Shown: positions 18,551 to 27,946 of the stretch, piece after piece
How positions within the stretch are numbered: the first letter of the stretch is position 1
How the letters are laid out: each line of letters opens with the position of its first letter
NCBI RefSeq assembly: GCF_006716865.1
Contig: NZ_VFPT01000001.1
Span: forward strand, 454,001-518,000
Direction: 5' to 3'
DNA length: 64,000 nt
DNA from: Roseinatronobacter monicus
Lineage (GTDB): Bacteria > Pseudomonadota > Alphaproteobacteria > Rhodobacterales > Rhodobacteraceae
The notes under the pieces: generated by a model
Database searches by the model: none
The model's input: the letters and a program-made list of their open reading frames with translations, nothing else
What the model was told of the DNA's origin: nothing
Program-made: the position numbers and the translations under genes

Positions 18551-18571
18551 GCGCCACGAGGCTTGTGGCGC
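18551..18571. terminator. Hairpin between converging peroxidase and FAH-family genes
   Basis: GCGCCAC (18551-18557) and GTGGCGC (18565-18571) form a perfect 7-bp stem with a 7-base loop. It lies in the 219-base gap where transcripts from both sides converge, so a bidirectional terminator is plausible. No T-run flanks it. The rest of the gap shows nothing recognisable. Confidence 0.4.
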
Positions 18572-18624
18572 GGTGGCGCGGGCGGTTCAGGTGGTTCACG
18601 ACAAAAGGTGCGCGCGCTGTGTCG

Positions 18625-19476
18625 TCACACGCGCGGGTCGTCGATCACCTCTTGTCGCTGCTGTCCAAGCCCGTCAATGCCCAACTCGACCAGATCGCCG
18701 GGTTTGAGAAAGCGCGGCGGCTTCATCCCAAGCCCCACACCGGGGGGGGTGCCGGTCATGATAATGTCACCGGGAAGCAGCGTGAAAAACTGGCTGAGAT
18801 AGCTGACCAGAAAGCTGACGCCATACACCATCGTCTTGGTTGTGCCGTCCTGCATGCGCGTGCCGTTGACACTCAGCCACAGGTTCAGGTCTTGCGGGTC
18901 GGTCACCTCGTCGCGGGTGACAAGCCACGGCCCGACCGGCCCGAAATTGTCAGAGCTTTTGCCCTTGGTCCATTGCCCGGAGCGGTGCTTTTGCCAGTCG
19001 CGTTCGCTGACATCATTGCCGATCGTATAGCCCGCGATATGCGAGAACGCCTCGGATTGCGGAATATAGCGGGCTTGGGTGCCGATGATGATGGCCAGCT
19101 CGACTTCCCAATCCGTCGATTTCGATCCTTGCGGGATGATGATGGGGTCATTCGGCCCGCAGAGCGCCGAAGTCGCTTTCATGAAGGTGATCGGCTCTGA
19201 CGGGACTTCGGCGCCGGTTTCGGCGGCATGGTCGGAATAGTTCAGACCGATGCAGATGACCTTGCCGGTGCCACCAACGCAAACGCCAAGGCGCGCATCC
19301 TGTGGCACCTCTGGCAGGGTTTCGGGGTCCAGCCCGCGCAGCATGGCAAGCCCCGCATCCGACAGCACAGGGCCAGCGATGTCCGGCACAAGCCCTGACA
19401 GGTCACGGGCGGTGCCTTGTGCATCCAGCATGCCGGGCTTTTCCTGCCCCGCAGGGCCCCAACGCAGCAGTTTCAT
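18625..19476 (-). CDS. Fumarylacetoacetate hydrolase family protein
   Basis: Metal-dependent C-C bond hydrolase or tautomerase/decarboxylase of the FAH superfamily, 283 residues. The ATG at 19476 has AGGGAG at good spacing; the in-frame ATG at 19497 overlaps that site. The catalytic core is clear: GLNYSDHAAETG, the metal-binding D/E cluster STDWEVELAIIIG, GNDVSERDWQ and the C-terminal IIMTGTPPGVGLGMKPPRFL. This layout fits 2-keto-4-pentenoate hydratase/HpaG-type or oxaloacetate tautomerase-like members, often labelled ureidoglycolate lyase. It closes the peptide transporter operon, separated from oppC by a strong hairpin. The substrate cannot be set from sequence. Confidence 0.85.
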   Translation of the reverse strand: MKLLRWGPAGQEKPGMLDAQGTARDLSGLVPDIAGPVLSDAGLAMLRGLDPETLPEVPQDARLGVCVGGTGKVICIGLNYSDHAAETGAEVPSEPITFMKATSALCGPNDPIIIPQGSKSTDWEVELAIIIGTQARYIPQSEAFSHIAGYTIGNDVSERDWQKHRSGQWTKGKSSDNFGPVGPWLVTRDEVTDPQDLNLWLSVNGTRMQDGTTKTMVYGVSFLVSYLSQFFTLLPGDIIMTGTPPGVGLGMKPPRFLKPGDLVELGIDGLGQQRQEVIDDPRV

Positions 19477-19528
19477 GGCTTTCTCCCTTTCCGTCATTTA
19501 TGCCGTATATGCATAGCGGTCCTGGAGC

Positions 19529-19549
19529 GGGGCCGCAATGCGCGGCCCC
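19529..19549 (-). terminator. Hairpin between the opp-type operon and the FAH-family gene
   Basis: GGGGCCGC (19529-19536) and GCGGCCCC (19542-19549) make a perfect 8-bp stem, loop AATGC. It begins just after the stop of the DppC-type permease gene. It may end most opp transcripts and leave the FAH-family gene at low level, or give that gene its own transcript. Confidence 0.6.
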
Positions 19550-19560
19550 GGTGTCGGGGG

Positions 19561-20487
19561 TCAGCGGCCGCGAATGCGCGGGTCCAGCGCGTCGCGCAGA
19601 CCGTCGCCAATGTAATTGACGCTCAACACTGTCAACGAGATCAGCACGCCGGGCCAGACGACGCGGGCGGGGTACTGCTCGATCCAGTCGCGCCCTTCAT
19701 ACAGGATGCGGCCCCATGTCGGGAAATCTGGCGGAAAGCCCAGCCCAAGAAAGCTGAGCGCGGATTCTGTGATAATGGCGCTGGCAATGCCCAATGTGGC
19801 CGAGACCATGATCGGCGACAGCACATTGGGCAGAATGTGCCGCGTGTTGATGCGCAGCGACGGTGTGCCGATGGAGCGCGCGGCCAGCACATATTCGCGT
19901 TCTTTCAGCGCCAGCACATCGCCGCGCACAATCCGCGCGGTCTGCATCCAGCTTGTGATCGCAATGGCAAAGCAGATCAGCAGGAACACTCCGATGGATT
20001 CGCCGAAAGTTCGCGCAAGCGTGTCACGAAACAGGGTCACAAGGATCAGCAGCAAGGGCAGCAGGGGCAGCGCAAGGAACAGGTCGGTCACGCGCATCAG
20101 CGGGCTGTCGAGCAGCTTGAAATAGCCCGCCAACACGCCAATCAGCGTGCCGATGACCAGCCCAAGGAACATGGCGACCAGCCCGACCGCAACCGAGATG
20201 CGCCCGCCATACATCAGCCGCGCCAGAAGATCGCGGCCCAACTGGTCGGTGCCCAAAGGGAAGTCCAAGCTGGGCCCTTGATTTCGCATCCGAATGTTCA
20301 ACTGTCCCGGATCAACCTGCCAGACCATTGGGCCGACGACTACGAACAGGATGATCGAGACGAACACCGCAAGCCCCGCAAGGGCGCCGCGATGGGTCTT
20401 GAACTGGTCCCAGACATCCCACCACTGGTTGCGCGGCGGGCGAAAGGCTTCATCCGGGTTGATGGGGGGCGTGGCGGTGTCAGTCAT
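19561..20487 (-). CDS. Peptide/nickel-type ABC transporter permease (DppC/OppC)
   Basis: Inner-membrane permease of 308 residues. The start MTDTATPPINPDEAF at 20487 is preceded by GAGG and overlaps the upstream permease stop by 8 bases; a longer frame to 20529 is unlikely. The N-terminal cytoplasmic part (to ~residue 30) is followed by the first membrane helix and the OppC_N region. The periplasmic motif FPLGTDQLGRDLLARLMYGGR is characteristic. The EAA-type loop YVLAARSIGTPSLRINTRHILPN near residue 205 contacts the ATPases. It ends DALDPRIRGR, typical of DppC. The substrate could be peptides, or another compound given the FAH neighbour. Confidence 0.93.
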   Translation of the reverse strand: MTDTATPPINPDEAFRPPRNQWWDVWDQFKTHRGALAGLAVFVSIILFVVVGPMVWQVDPGQLNIRMRNQGPSLDFPLGTDQLGRDLLARLMYGGRISVAVGLVAMFLGLVIGTLIGVLAGYFKLLDSPLMRVTDLFLALPLLPLLLILVTLFRDTLARTFGESIGVFLLICFAIAITSWMQTARIVRGDVLALKEREYVLAARSIGTPSLRINTRHILPNVLSPIMVSATLGIASAIITESALSFLGLGFPPDFPTWGRILYEGRDWIEQYPARVVWPGVLISLTVLSVNYIGDGLRDALDPRIRGR

Positions 20488-21487
20488 AGCGAATCCTCGG
20501 GTCAAGGATGCCATAGAGGACATCTGCAATCAGGTTGAACAACACGATCAGGATCGCAAAGATAAAGGTGATGGTCTGCACCATTGGCCAGTCGCTGACA
20601 TAGATCGCGCGGATCAGCGCATCGCCCAGACCGTTCACGCGGAAAATCTGTTCTGTGATGATCGCGCCGGTAAAGACAGTGGGAATGCCGATGGCAATGA
20701 CAGTCACAACCGGAATCATCGAGTTGCGCAGCACATGGACCAGCACCACGGTCTTTTCGCCCAGACCCTTGGCGCGGGCTGTGCGCACATAATCCTGATT
20801 GAGGTTGTCGAGCATCGAGGCGCGCATGAAGCGGCTGATCTGGCTGGCGTTGAACAAGGCCAGCACCGCGACCGGCATGGCGATTTGCCTGACCTGAAAC
20901 AGGAAGCTGTCCCAGTTCGTGACATTATGGGTGGTATCATACATCGACGGAAACCACCCCAGCCAGACCGAAAAGACCAAGATGAACACAACACCGGTGA
21001 AGAATGTAGGCACAGAAAAGCCGATCATCGACACGAACGTGCCGACTTGATCGAACCAGCTATACTGGCGGTAAGCGGAAATCACCCCGATGGGCAATGC
21101 GATCAGAATGCCGAAAAGATAGCCCATGCCCACAACCCACAAGGTCTGCGGCACGCGCTGCACCAGAATATCGCCAACGGGCGAACGGGTCTGCCATGAC
21201 AGGATGCGCGGGCCATCAGGGGCGATGTCCCAGCCGGTCATGCCTGCCAGAATATGCATCGGCTCGATGAAGCACATCATGTAGAGCCACTTGAAATAGC
21301 GCACCATGACCGGGTCACCCAGACCCAGCGACTGGCGTATCTGTTCGCGCACTTCCAGCGGGATAGTCAAGGGCAGGCTGCCCGTCGGATCACCCGGAGC
21401 CATGTCCAGCATCAAAAACACGATCAGGCTGATAACCAGCACTGTCGGTATGGCAAAAGCCAATCGGCGCAGCGTGTAGGAAAGCAT
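20480..21487 (-). CDS. Peptide/nickel-type ABC transporter permease (DppB/OppB)
   Basis: Inner-membrane permease, 335 residues, starting MLSYTLRRLAFAIPTVLVIS, the usual DppB N-terminal helix. MAPGDPTGSLP is the family's conserved segment after helix 1. The EAA loop DYVRTARAKGLGEKTVVLVHVLRNS near residue 220 is intact, and the end, VLYGILDPRIRYD, is typical. It follows the binding-protein gene after 71 bases with a perfect hairpin and overlaps the DppC-type gene by 8 bases. A long periplasmic loop (residues ~60-105) between helices 1 and 2 is somewhat larger than in E. coli DppB. Confidence 0.93.
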   Translation of the reverse strand: MLSYTLRRLAFAIPTVLVISLIVFLMLDMAPGDPTGSLPLTIPLEVREQIRQSLGLGDPVMVRYFKWLYMMCFIEPMHILAGMTGWDIAPDGPRILSWQTRSPVGDILVQRVPQTLWVVGMGYLFGILIALPIGVISAYRQYSWFDQVGTFVSMIGFSVPTFFTGVVFILVFSVWLGWFPSMYDTTHNVTNWDSFLFQVRQIAMPVAVLALFNASQISRFMRASMLDNLNQDYVRTARAKGLGEKTVVLVHVLRNSMIPVVTVIAIGIPTVFTGAIITEQIFRVNGLGDALIRAIYVSDWPMVQTITFIFAILIVLFNLIADVLYGILDPRIRYD

Positions 21488-21511
21488 GTGGTCCGCCTTG
21501 GTCAGTCGTGA

Positions 21512-21543
21512 TGACCTGCCCCGCGCGGGCGCAGGGCAGGTCA
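21512..21543 (-). terminator. Intercistronic hairpin between binding-protein and permease genes
   Basis: TGACCTGCCC (21512-21521) and GGGCAGGTCA (21534-21543) form a perfect 10-bp stem with a 12-base GC-rich loop. It lies directly behind the stop of the substrate-binding protein gene, matching the hairpins behind xylF and urtA. No U-run on the minus strand. Confidence 0.7.
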
Positions 21544-21558
21544 GGTTTCAGCGCGGGA

Positions 21559-23271
21559 TCATTCTTCGATCCGGTACCATTCAGCCTGATTCCAATGCTC
21601 GGAATCCCAGACATTCATGACAATGCCGCCAACTGTGGTGGACGCTGCCGACACACGACCGCGTGCGACCAGTGGCAAATGTGCGTAGTCCTGCACGAAC
21701 ATGTCGTTGAGTGCGATGACCAGTTCCTGACGGCGATCAGGATCGGGTTCACGGTTCAACTCTGCCCACAGTTCGTCATACTCTTCGTTGCAGTAGCGGT
21801 TGATGTTCTGACCCTGCCACTGTGTTGAAGGCTGCGGCTCGCGGCCACAGCGGCGCTGCTCCAGATGCGGTGTCGGATCAGTGCCTTCAAACAGCGACGC
21901 ATACATCTGTGCATCGGCAAAGAACTTCAGATAGGTGTCGTTGCTGCCGGGGTCGGACCCGAAGAACACGCCTGCATCGATATTGCGCAAACGGGTCTCA
22001 ACGCCGATTTCGCGCCAGTCGGCTTGAATCAGCGCCTGAAAGTCCTGCCGTACAGCGTTGGTCGATGTCTGGAACAGCAATTCCAGCCGCTCGCCATCCT
22101 TGACACGGATGCCATCGGGGCCACGTTCCCAGCCAGCTTCGTCCAGCAGTTCATTGGCGCGGTCAATGTCCTGCACAAGGCAGTTGTCATTGTTCGGTGA
22201 TGCCATAGCAGGCGGGGCGACGATGAAGTTACAGGTCGCCATGCCCATTGGGCCAAAGCCGATTTCAGTCAGCAATTCGCGGTCAATCGCGCGGCTGAGT
22301 GCTTCGCGTACGCGAATATCCGACAGGATCGGGTGCGGATGCGCGCGGGTTCCGCGCTCATCTGGTGGCAGATCCGGCGATACGTCGGTGAAGTTCAACT
22401 CGATCCGTTCCATCAGCGGGCCGAAATCGACCAGCAATTCGCCCATTCCGCCAGCTTCCATCTGTTCGATGACTTCGGGTGCAAGTTGCAGGTTCCAAGC
22501 GTAGTCCATCTCGCCGGTCTGGAACACGGCGCGCGCCGCGCCATTGGCATCGCCACCACCGGCCCAAGTGATTGTCTCGAAATAGGGCTGGGTTGGCACG
22601 CGGTAGTTTTCATTCGCCACAAATTCGATCACGTCATTGGGGCGGAAGTTCGACACCACATAGGGGCCGGTCCCGATAGGGGCAAAGTTTGCGTCCGTGC
22701 ATTCAGGTGCGCGCGCACCAAGGCAGTCTTGAAACTGCTCCTGCTGGATGATGACCGACCCTGCGCCCACGAAGGGCAGGTAGGGGTTTGGTGTGACATC
22801 CTCGAAATAGACAGTAACTGTCAGGTCATCCACGGCCTCGACCCGGTCGATCCCGGCGAAACGGTCGCGGTACGAACAGCCGCCTTCGGGATGGGTGCAA
22901 TATTCATAGCTGAACACCACATCGGCCGACGTCACAGGCGAGCCATCGGACCACAACAGTCCTTCGGTCAGGGTCCATGTGATGGACTTCAGGTCTTCGG
23001 CCACGCCGCCATTGTCCAGCGTCGGGATTTCATCCACCAGCCACGGGGTCAGTTCGCCCAGATTGTCAAAGCGGGCCAGCGGCTCCAACACGACCGAGGC
23101 TGCGTTCATTTCCTTGGTGCCGCCCGACAGATACGGGTTCATTGTGGATACGGCCTGCCAGTAGATGATGTTCAGATGGCCGGATGAGCCGCGCTCTCGA
23201 TCTGCCAGCGCCATGGCTGGGGCCATGACAATGGCGGCGGCAGTGCCCAAAAGGGCTACTCTGGTTTTCAT
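21559..23271 (-). CDS. Peptide-type ABC transporter substrate-binding protein (SBP_bac_5)
   Basis: Periplasmic cluster C binding protein of 570 residues. The signal peptide is [23 protein letters not shown]. The mature protein starts [24 protein letters not shown], and an SBP_bac_5 core follows, with [25 protein letters not shown] and [18 protein letters not shown]. Four cysteines cluster in loops ([22 protein letters not shown]), which suggests disulfides. The family transports peptides, nickel or sugars; the C-terminal lobe gives no firm substrate. The ATPase gene stop overlaps its ATG by 4 bases, so two ATPase genes come first in the operon, an order unlike E. coli oppABCDF. Confidence 0.9.
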   Translation of the reverse strand: MKTRVALLGTAAAIVMAPAMALADRERGSSGHLNIIYWQAVSTMNPYLSGGTKEMNAASVVLEPLARFDNLGELTPWLVDEIPTLDNGGVAEDLKSITWTLTEGLLWSDGSPVTSADVVFSYEYCTHPEGGCSYRDRFAGIDRVEAVDDLTVTVYFEDVTPNPYLPFVGAGSVIIQQEQFQDCLGARAPECTDANFAPIGTGPYVVSNFRPNDVIEFVANENYRVPTQPYFETITWAGGGDANGAARAVFQTGEMDYAWNLQLAPEVIEQMEAGGMGELLVDFGPLMERIELNFTDVSPDLPPDERGTRAHPHPILSDIRVREALSRAIDRELLTEIGFGPMGMATCNFIVAPPAMASPNNDNCLVQDIDRANELLDEAGWERGPDGIRVKDGERLELLFQTSTNAVRQDFQALIQADWREIGVETRLRNIDAGVFFGSDPGSNDTYLKFFADAQMYASLFEGTDPTPHLEQRRCGREPQPSTQWQGQNINRYCNEEYDELWAELNREPDPDRRQELVIALNDMFVQDYAHLPLVARGRVSAASTTVGGIVMNVWDSEHWNQAEWYRIEE

Positions 23272-24305
23272 GCGTCTTCTCCTTGTTGGTTGCGCTCGGT
23301 CCTCGGTGCGCCGGTTTGCCCGGCGTCGTTATAAAGATGGCAGGCTGCGAAATGACCCGGAGCCAGCTCTCTATATTCGGGGTCGATCTGGTGGCAGATG
23401 TCCATGACCTTGGGGCAGCGTGTGCAGAAATTGCAGCCCTTGGGCGGGTTCGAGGGCGAGGGGACATCGCCTTTGAGAATGATGCGCTGCACACGCGCCT
23501 CGACCGACGGATCGGGATCGGGCACAGCCGAGAGCAGCGCTTGCGTATAGGGGTGCAGCGGGTCGGCATAAAGCGCATCGCGCGGGGCCAGTTCAACGAT
23601 CTTGCCCAGATACATGACTGCGACACGGTCGGCGATATGGCGCACCATCGACAGGTCATGGCTGATGAACATATAGGTCAGGCCCAATCTGTCCTGCAAT
23701 TCTTCCAGCAGGTTCACGACTTGCGCCTGAATGGACACATCCAGCGCTGCAATCGGTTCGTCGCAGATGATGAATTTCGGGTTGAGCGCCAGCGCGCGCG
23801 CAATCCCGATGCGCTGGCGCTGCCCGCCTGAAAACGCATGCGGATAGCGGTTGGCAAAGCTGCGGTTCAGCCCGACCGCATCCATCAATTCATAAATGCG
23901 TTCCAGCTTTTTGGCTTTTGACCAGTCGGTGTGCTCGTCCAGCGGCTCGCCGATGATGGCCGCGACGGTCATGCGCGGGTTCAGGCAGGCTTGTGGGTCT
24001 TGAAACACCATCTGCATGATCGGGCGCATTTTGCGCAGCGCGCTCTGGCTTTTGCCGCCAATCTCGACACCGTCAATCTTGATCGTGCCAGAGGTGATGT
24101 CATACAGCCGCAGCACCGCGCGCCCGCAGGTGGATTTGCCGCACCCGGATTCGCCGACAATGCCCAGTGTCTCGCCCTCATAGATATCGAAGCTCAGCCC
24201 GTCGACGGCTTTGATATTGCCTGTGTGACGGCGCAGAATGCCGGTATTGATTGGGAAGTGCATTTTCAGGTCGCGCACTTCGACCAGTTTGCGCCGCTCA
24301 GCCAT
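23268..24305 (-). CDS. Peptide-type ABC transporter ATP-binding protein (OppF/DppF)
   Basis: Second ATPase of the importer, 345 residues from the ATG at 24305, which overlaps the OppD-type stop by 8 bases; a longer open frame to 24494 lies inside the upstream gene and is rejected. Walker [10 protein letters not shown], signature [15 protein letters not shown] and Walker [13 protein letters not shown] are intact. The usual Thr after DEP is Ile here. The C-terminal oligopeptide-HPY region carries the Cys motif [14 protein letters not shown], typical of iron-sulfur-containing OppF/DppF. Pairs with the OppD-type protein. Confidence 0.92.
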   Translation of the reverse strand: MAERRKLVEVRDLKMHFPINTGILRRHTGNIKAVDGLSFDIYEGETLGIVGESGCGKSTCGRAVLRLYDITSGTIKIDGVEIGGKSQSALRKMRPIMQMVFQDPQACLNPRMTVAAIIGEPLDEHTDWSKAKKLERIYELMDAVGLNRSFANRYPHAFSGGQRQRIGIARALALNPKFIICDEPIAALDVSIQAQVVNLLEELQDRLGLTYMFISHDLSMVRHIADRVAVMYLGKIVELAPRDALYADPLHPYTQALLSAVPDPDPSVEARVQRIILKGDVPSPSNPPKGCNFCTRCPKVMDICHQIDPEYRELAPGHFAACHLYNDAGQTGAPRTERNQQGEDA

Positions 24306-25302
24306 GACGCGGCCCTCCTGTCTTGTGGTCCCAGAAACACGCGGTGTCATGCCCCTCGGACACCACAACGCGGCTTGGATTCTCGCGGGCGCAGCGGTCA
24401 AAAGCATGGGCGCAGCGCGCGCGGAACGGGCAGGAAGTGGGGTGTTGCGACAACATGGGCGGCTGGCCCGCAATGACATTGAGTTGCGGCGCACGTTCGC
24501 CGCGCACTGACGGCACGGTTTTCATCAACGCGCGCGTATAGGGGTGGGCGGGGTTGGCAAACACTTCGCGCACAGGGCCATATTCGGCGACTTGCCCGCC
24601 ATACATGACCATCACTCGATCAGCGATGCCCGCGATTACGCCCAGATCATGCGTGATCCAGATAATCGACATGCCCAGTTTCTGGCGCAGGTCTTTCACC
24701 AGTTCGAGAATTTGGGCCTGAATGGTCACATCCAGCGCGGTGGTCGGTTCATCCGCGATTAACACCTTGGGATCGCAGGCCAGCGCAATGGCAATCATCA
24801 CGCGTTGGCGCATACCGCCGGAAAACTGATGGGGGAAATCGCTTAACCGGGCGCTGGCGTCGGGAATGCCCACAAGTTCCAGCAAGTCCACAGCGCGCTT
24901 GCGTGCGCGGGCCTTGTCCATGCCCATATGCTTTCGCAACGGCTCCATGATCTGAAAACCGACCGTGAACACCGGGTTGAGCGAGGTCATCGGGTCTTGA
25001 AACACAAACCCGATATCGCGCCCGCGCAGCGCTTGCAGATCGCGCTGTGACAGTTTCAGCAGATCCTTGCCGTCGAACTGCACCGACCCTGCGCGCACTT
25101 CGGCAGGAGGGCTGGGCAACAGCCCGATCAGCGACATCATCGTGACCGATTTGCCAGAGCCGGATTCGCCCACAACCCCCAGCAATTCGCCGGGTTGCAG
25201 TTCGAAACTGACTGAATTCACGGCATGAATGTCACCAGCGCGGGTGGCAAATACAGTTTTGAGGTTCTGCACTTGCAGAACCGACAGGCCGGTTTCCGGC
25301 AT
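24298..25302 (-). CDS. Peptide-type ABC transporter ATP-binding protein (OppD/DppD)
   Basis: First gene of the minus-strand peptide-type operon, 334 residues, start preceded by AGGGAGAG. Walker A GESGSGKS near residue 45, signature [15 protein letters not shown] and Walker [13 protein letters not shown] are intact. The C-terminal HPY region has [15 protein letters not shown] and the Cys pattern [14 protein letters not shown]. The promoter must lie in the 379 bases shared with fadE. Confidence 0.93.
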   Translation of the reverse strand: MPETGLSVLQVQNLKTVFATRAGDIHAVNSVSFELQPGELLGVVGESGSGKSVTMMSLIGLLPSPPAEVRAGSVQFDGKDLLKLSQRDLQALRGRDIGFVFQDPMTSLNPVFTVGFQIMEPLRKHMGMDKARARKRAVDLLELVGIPDASARLSDFPHQFSGGMRQRVMIAIALACDPKVLIADEPTTALDVTIQAQILELVKDLRQKLGMSIIWITHDLGVIAGIADRVMVMYGGQVAEYGPVREVFANPAHPYTRALMKTVPSVRGERAPQLNVIAGQPPMLSQHPTSCPFRARCAHAFDRCARENPSRVVVSEGHDTACFWDHKTGGPRHG

Positions 25303-25681
25303 GAACTCTCCCTGAGTTTATTATTTTTCTACGGTTGATCCGTGTGTGGCTACTGTTGGCGATTTTGTGTCTTCCAGCAAGAAAAAGTTTTAGCACCGGA
25401 AAAGAGGGGCGAGGCAGTGCAATTTTTCCGGCAGATTGCCGCTTGGCGACAACTTTGGCGCGACCGCCTATGATTTAGGCAGGAAAAACCTGTCTGCGTG
25501 TCCGCCATGCACAAGGCAGACAGGGCGGGATGACACTGTCGCGCGGGGCATAGGGTTTGGTGCTGACGTCCCTGCGCAACGGGGTATCGCCGCCGCGCCG
25601 CCCATAGCGCCGCTTGCCCTGCGCTGGTGTGCTTTCGGGAACAAATCGCCTGCCTGCGCGTTAATTTCGCTGGAGGGAATC
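25303..25681. promoter_or_regulatory. Divergent control region between the opp-type operon and fadE, with an inverted repeat
   Basis: 379 bases with no convincing gene. The opp side is AT-rich (25316-25395). An inverted repeat, CCTGTCTGC (25489-25497) and GCAGACAGG (25516-25524), has 9-base perfect arms and an 18-base spacer; it could be a regulator site or a transcript hairpin. GGAGGGAAT precedes fadE. No -10/-35 pair stands out. Confidence 0.45.
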
Positions 25682-27946
25682 ATGTCATCATTCCGCAGTC
25701 GTCACATCACACGTCCGATTTTCAACTGGGCCAAGGGGGCCATGCCCGGCCTGTCGCAGACCGAGCGCGAGGCGCTTGAGGCCGGCGAAGTCTGGTGGGA
25801 TGCCGAGTTATTTTCCGGCAACCCTGACTGGAAAAAACTGGCCGCTGTACGGGCGCCCACCCTGAGCAACGACGAACAGGCCTTTATTGATGGCCCCTGC
25901 GTCGAGTTGTGCGGGATGCTGGATGACTGGGCGATCAACCACACCGATGGCGATATCAGCCCCGCTGTGTGGGATTTTATGCGCAAGAATCGGTTTTTTG
26001 GCATGATTATCGCGCGTGAATACGGGGGCTTGGGTTTTTCCGCCTTTGCCCATTCCGAAGTTGTGCGGCGATTGTCGATGGTCTCGATTCCTGCGGCGGT
26101 GACCGTGATGGTGCCAAATTCGCTGGGGCCGGGCGAGTTGTTGCATTTGTTCGGCACGAAAGACCAGAAAGACCACTGGCTGCCGCGTCTGGCCGATGGG
26201 CGTGAATTGCCTGCCTTTGGTCTGACCAGCGACGAGGCTGGATCGGACGCGTCCGCGATGGTGGATCGGGGTGTTGTCTGTCGCGGAGAGTGGCAGGGCA
26301 AAGAAGTGCTGGGCATCCGGCTGAACTGGGCGAAGCGCTATATCACACTTGCCCCAGTCTGCACCCTTCTGGGGCTTGCGTTCAAGCTGGAAGACCCCGA
26401 AGGCCTGTTGGGGGATGACCCCGAACCGGGCATCACCTGTGCGCTGGTTCCCACCGATTTGCCCGGTGTCGAAATCGGGCGGCGGCATATTCCGGCGGGC
26501 ACCATGTTTCAAAACGGCCCCACGACAGGCACGGATGTGTTTGTCCCCATCGAGAATATCATCGGCGGGGCAGAGCAGGCGGGCAAGGGCTGGCTGATGC
26601 TGATGAGTGCGCTGGCGGCGGGGCGTGGGGTTTCACTGCCGTCACTGGCCTGTGCTGCGACCAGTGCGGCCGCGCATTCCAGCGGGGCTTATGCGCGGGT
26701 GCGCGAGCAATTCAATCTGCCAATCTCGAAATTCGGGGGCATTCAGGAGCCGCTGGCGCGGCTGGCGGCCAATGCCTATGCCGTGGAGGCGGCGCGCCGT
26801 CTAACCTGTGCGGGGCTGGATGAAGGGCGCGCGCTGTCGGTAATTTCGGCGCTGATGAAATATTCGGCCACGGACAGGATGCGCGCAGCGGTTAATGATG
26901 CGATGGACATTCACGCGGGCAAGGCCGTGATTGACGGGCCGTCCAATTACCTTTCGCCCAATTACCGCGCGGTGCCGGTCGGCATTACTGTTGAGGGGGC
27001 CAATATTGTCACGCGGTCGCTGATGGTGTTCGGGCAAGGCGCGATCCGCGCGCATCCGCATTTGCTGGACGAAATTCTGGCGCTGGAGGATGGGCAGAAA
27101 GACGCGGGTCTTGCTGCCTTTGACACGCATTTCTGGCAGCATGTCGGCCATTCTATCCGCACGGTCGGGCGCAGCTTTGGCCGTGCCATGACCGGAGCGC
27201 GTTTCGCGCCCGCCCCGCTCTCGGCAACCGAAGCGCGCGATGCGCCGATCTACCGCGAATTGTCGCGCTGGTCGGCGGCATTTGCGATCACGGCTGATCT
27301 GGCGTTTCTGACCATTGGCGGCGGGCTGAAGCGCATGGAAATGTTGTCCGGGCGCATGGCCGATATACTGAGCGAATTGTATTTCACCTCGGCGGTGCTG
27401 AAGCGCTGGAACGATGAGGGCAGACAGGCCGAAGACTTTGATCTTGTCGCCTATAATGCGCAGCGCGCCTTTGCGCGCATCAGCGCCTTGCTGGATGAGA
27501 CAATCGCCAATTTCCCATCGCGCGGGGCGGCGTTTGTGTTGCGGGTTGTGACGCGTCCGCGTGCTGTGACGCGTGGCCCGTCCGACGTGCTGATCGCACG
27601 CTGCGCGGCGCTGATCAGTGAACCGGGGCCAACGCGCAATCGTTTGTCGGGCGTGCTGAATGGTCCGGGGCAAGCCGTGGGCATCATGGCCTTGAACGAG
27701 GCGTACTCCAGAACAGTTGCGACAGATGGGTTGCGCAAACGCCTGCGCGAGTTGGGCATGACTTCGGCGCAGGCCCTTGAGGCCGGATTGCTGAGCCAGC
27801 CCGAAAAGACCCAGCTTGATGAATTGGCCGAGGTCGTCGCAAGGGTGATTGCTGTGGATGATTTCTCGCCCGAGGAATTTGCCGCATTGCTGCCCGCATC
27901 CGCCGACTCCAAGAACAAGCCCACGCAGAAGGAGGCCGCTGAATGA
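25682..27946 (+). CDS. fadE: Acyl-CoA dehydrogenase, FadE type
   Basis: FAD enzyme for the first oxidation step of fatty-acid beta-oxidation. From the ATG behind GGAGGGAAT it has 754 residues; an in-frame opening to 25436 lacks support. The N-terminal ~500 residues form the acyl-CoA dehydrogenase fold, with FGLTSDEAGSDASAM, RYITLAPVCTLLGLAFKLEDPEG and the C-terminal-domain motif MDIHAGKAVIDGPSNYLSPNYRA. The last ~230 residues match the extra domain (DUF1974) of long FadE proteins, which are of similar size in enterobacteria (~800). First gene of fadE-thiolase-fadB-acetyl-CoA hydrolase. Chain length is not readable, but long-chain use is usual for this class. Confidence 0.93.
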   Translation: MSSFRSRHITRPIFNWAKGAMPGLSQTEREALEAGEVWWDAELFSGNPDWKKLAAVRAPTLSNDEQAFIDGPCVELCGMLDDWAINHTDGDISPAVWDFMRKNRFFGMIIAREYGGLGFSAFAHSEVVRRLSMVSIPAAVTVMVPNSLGPGELLHLFGTKDQKDHWLPRLADGRELPAFGLTSDEAGSDASAMVDRGVVCRGEWQGKEVLGIRLNWAKRYITLAPVCTLLGLAFKLEDPEGLLGDDPEPGITCALVPTDLPGVEIGRRHIPAGTMFQNGPTTGTDVFVPIENIIGGAEQAGKGWLMLMSALAAGRGVSLPSLACAATSAAAHSSGAYARVREQFNLPISKFGGIQEPLARLAANAYAVEAARRLTCAGLDEGRALSVISALMKYSATDRMRAAVNDAMDIHAGKAVIDGPSNYLSPNYRAVPVGITVEGANIVTRSLMVFGQGAIRAHPHLLDEILALEDGQKDAGLAAFDTHFWQHVGHSIRTVGRSFGRAMTGARFAPAPLSATEARDAPIYRELSRWSAAFAITADLAFLTIGGGLKRMEMLSGRMADILSELYFTSAVLKRWNDEGRQAEDFDLVAYNAQRAFARISALLDETIANFPSRGAAFVLRVVTRPRAVTRGPSDVLIARCAALISEPGPTRNRLSGVLNGPGQAVGIMALNEAYSRTVATDGLRKRLRELGMTSAQALEAGLLSQPEKTQLDELAEVVARVIAVDDFSPEEFAALLPASADSKNKPTQKEAAE

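Noticed and set aside
19417..21199. Plus-strand frames of 373 and 301 codons opposite the permease genes
   Set aside because: Composition (Gln, His, Asp) is typical of antisense to membrane proteins; the minus strand has clear DppB/DppC motifs.
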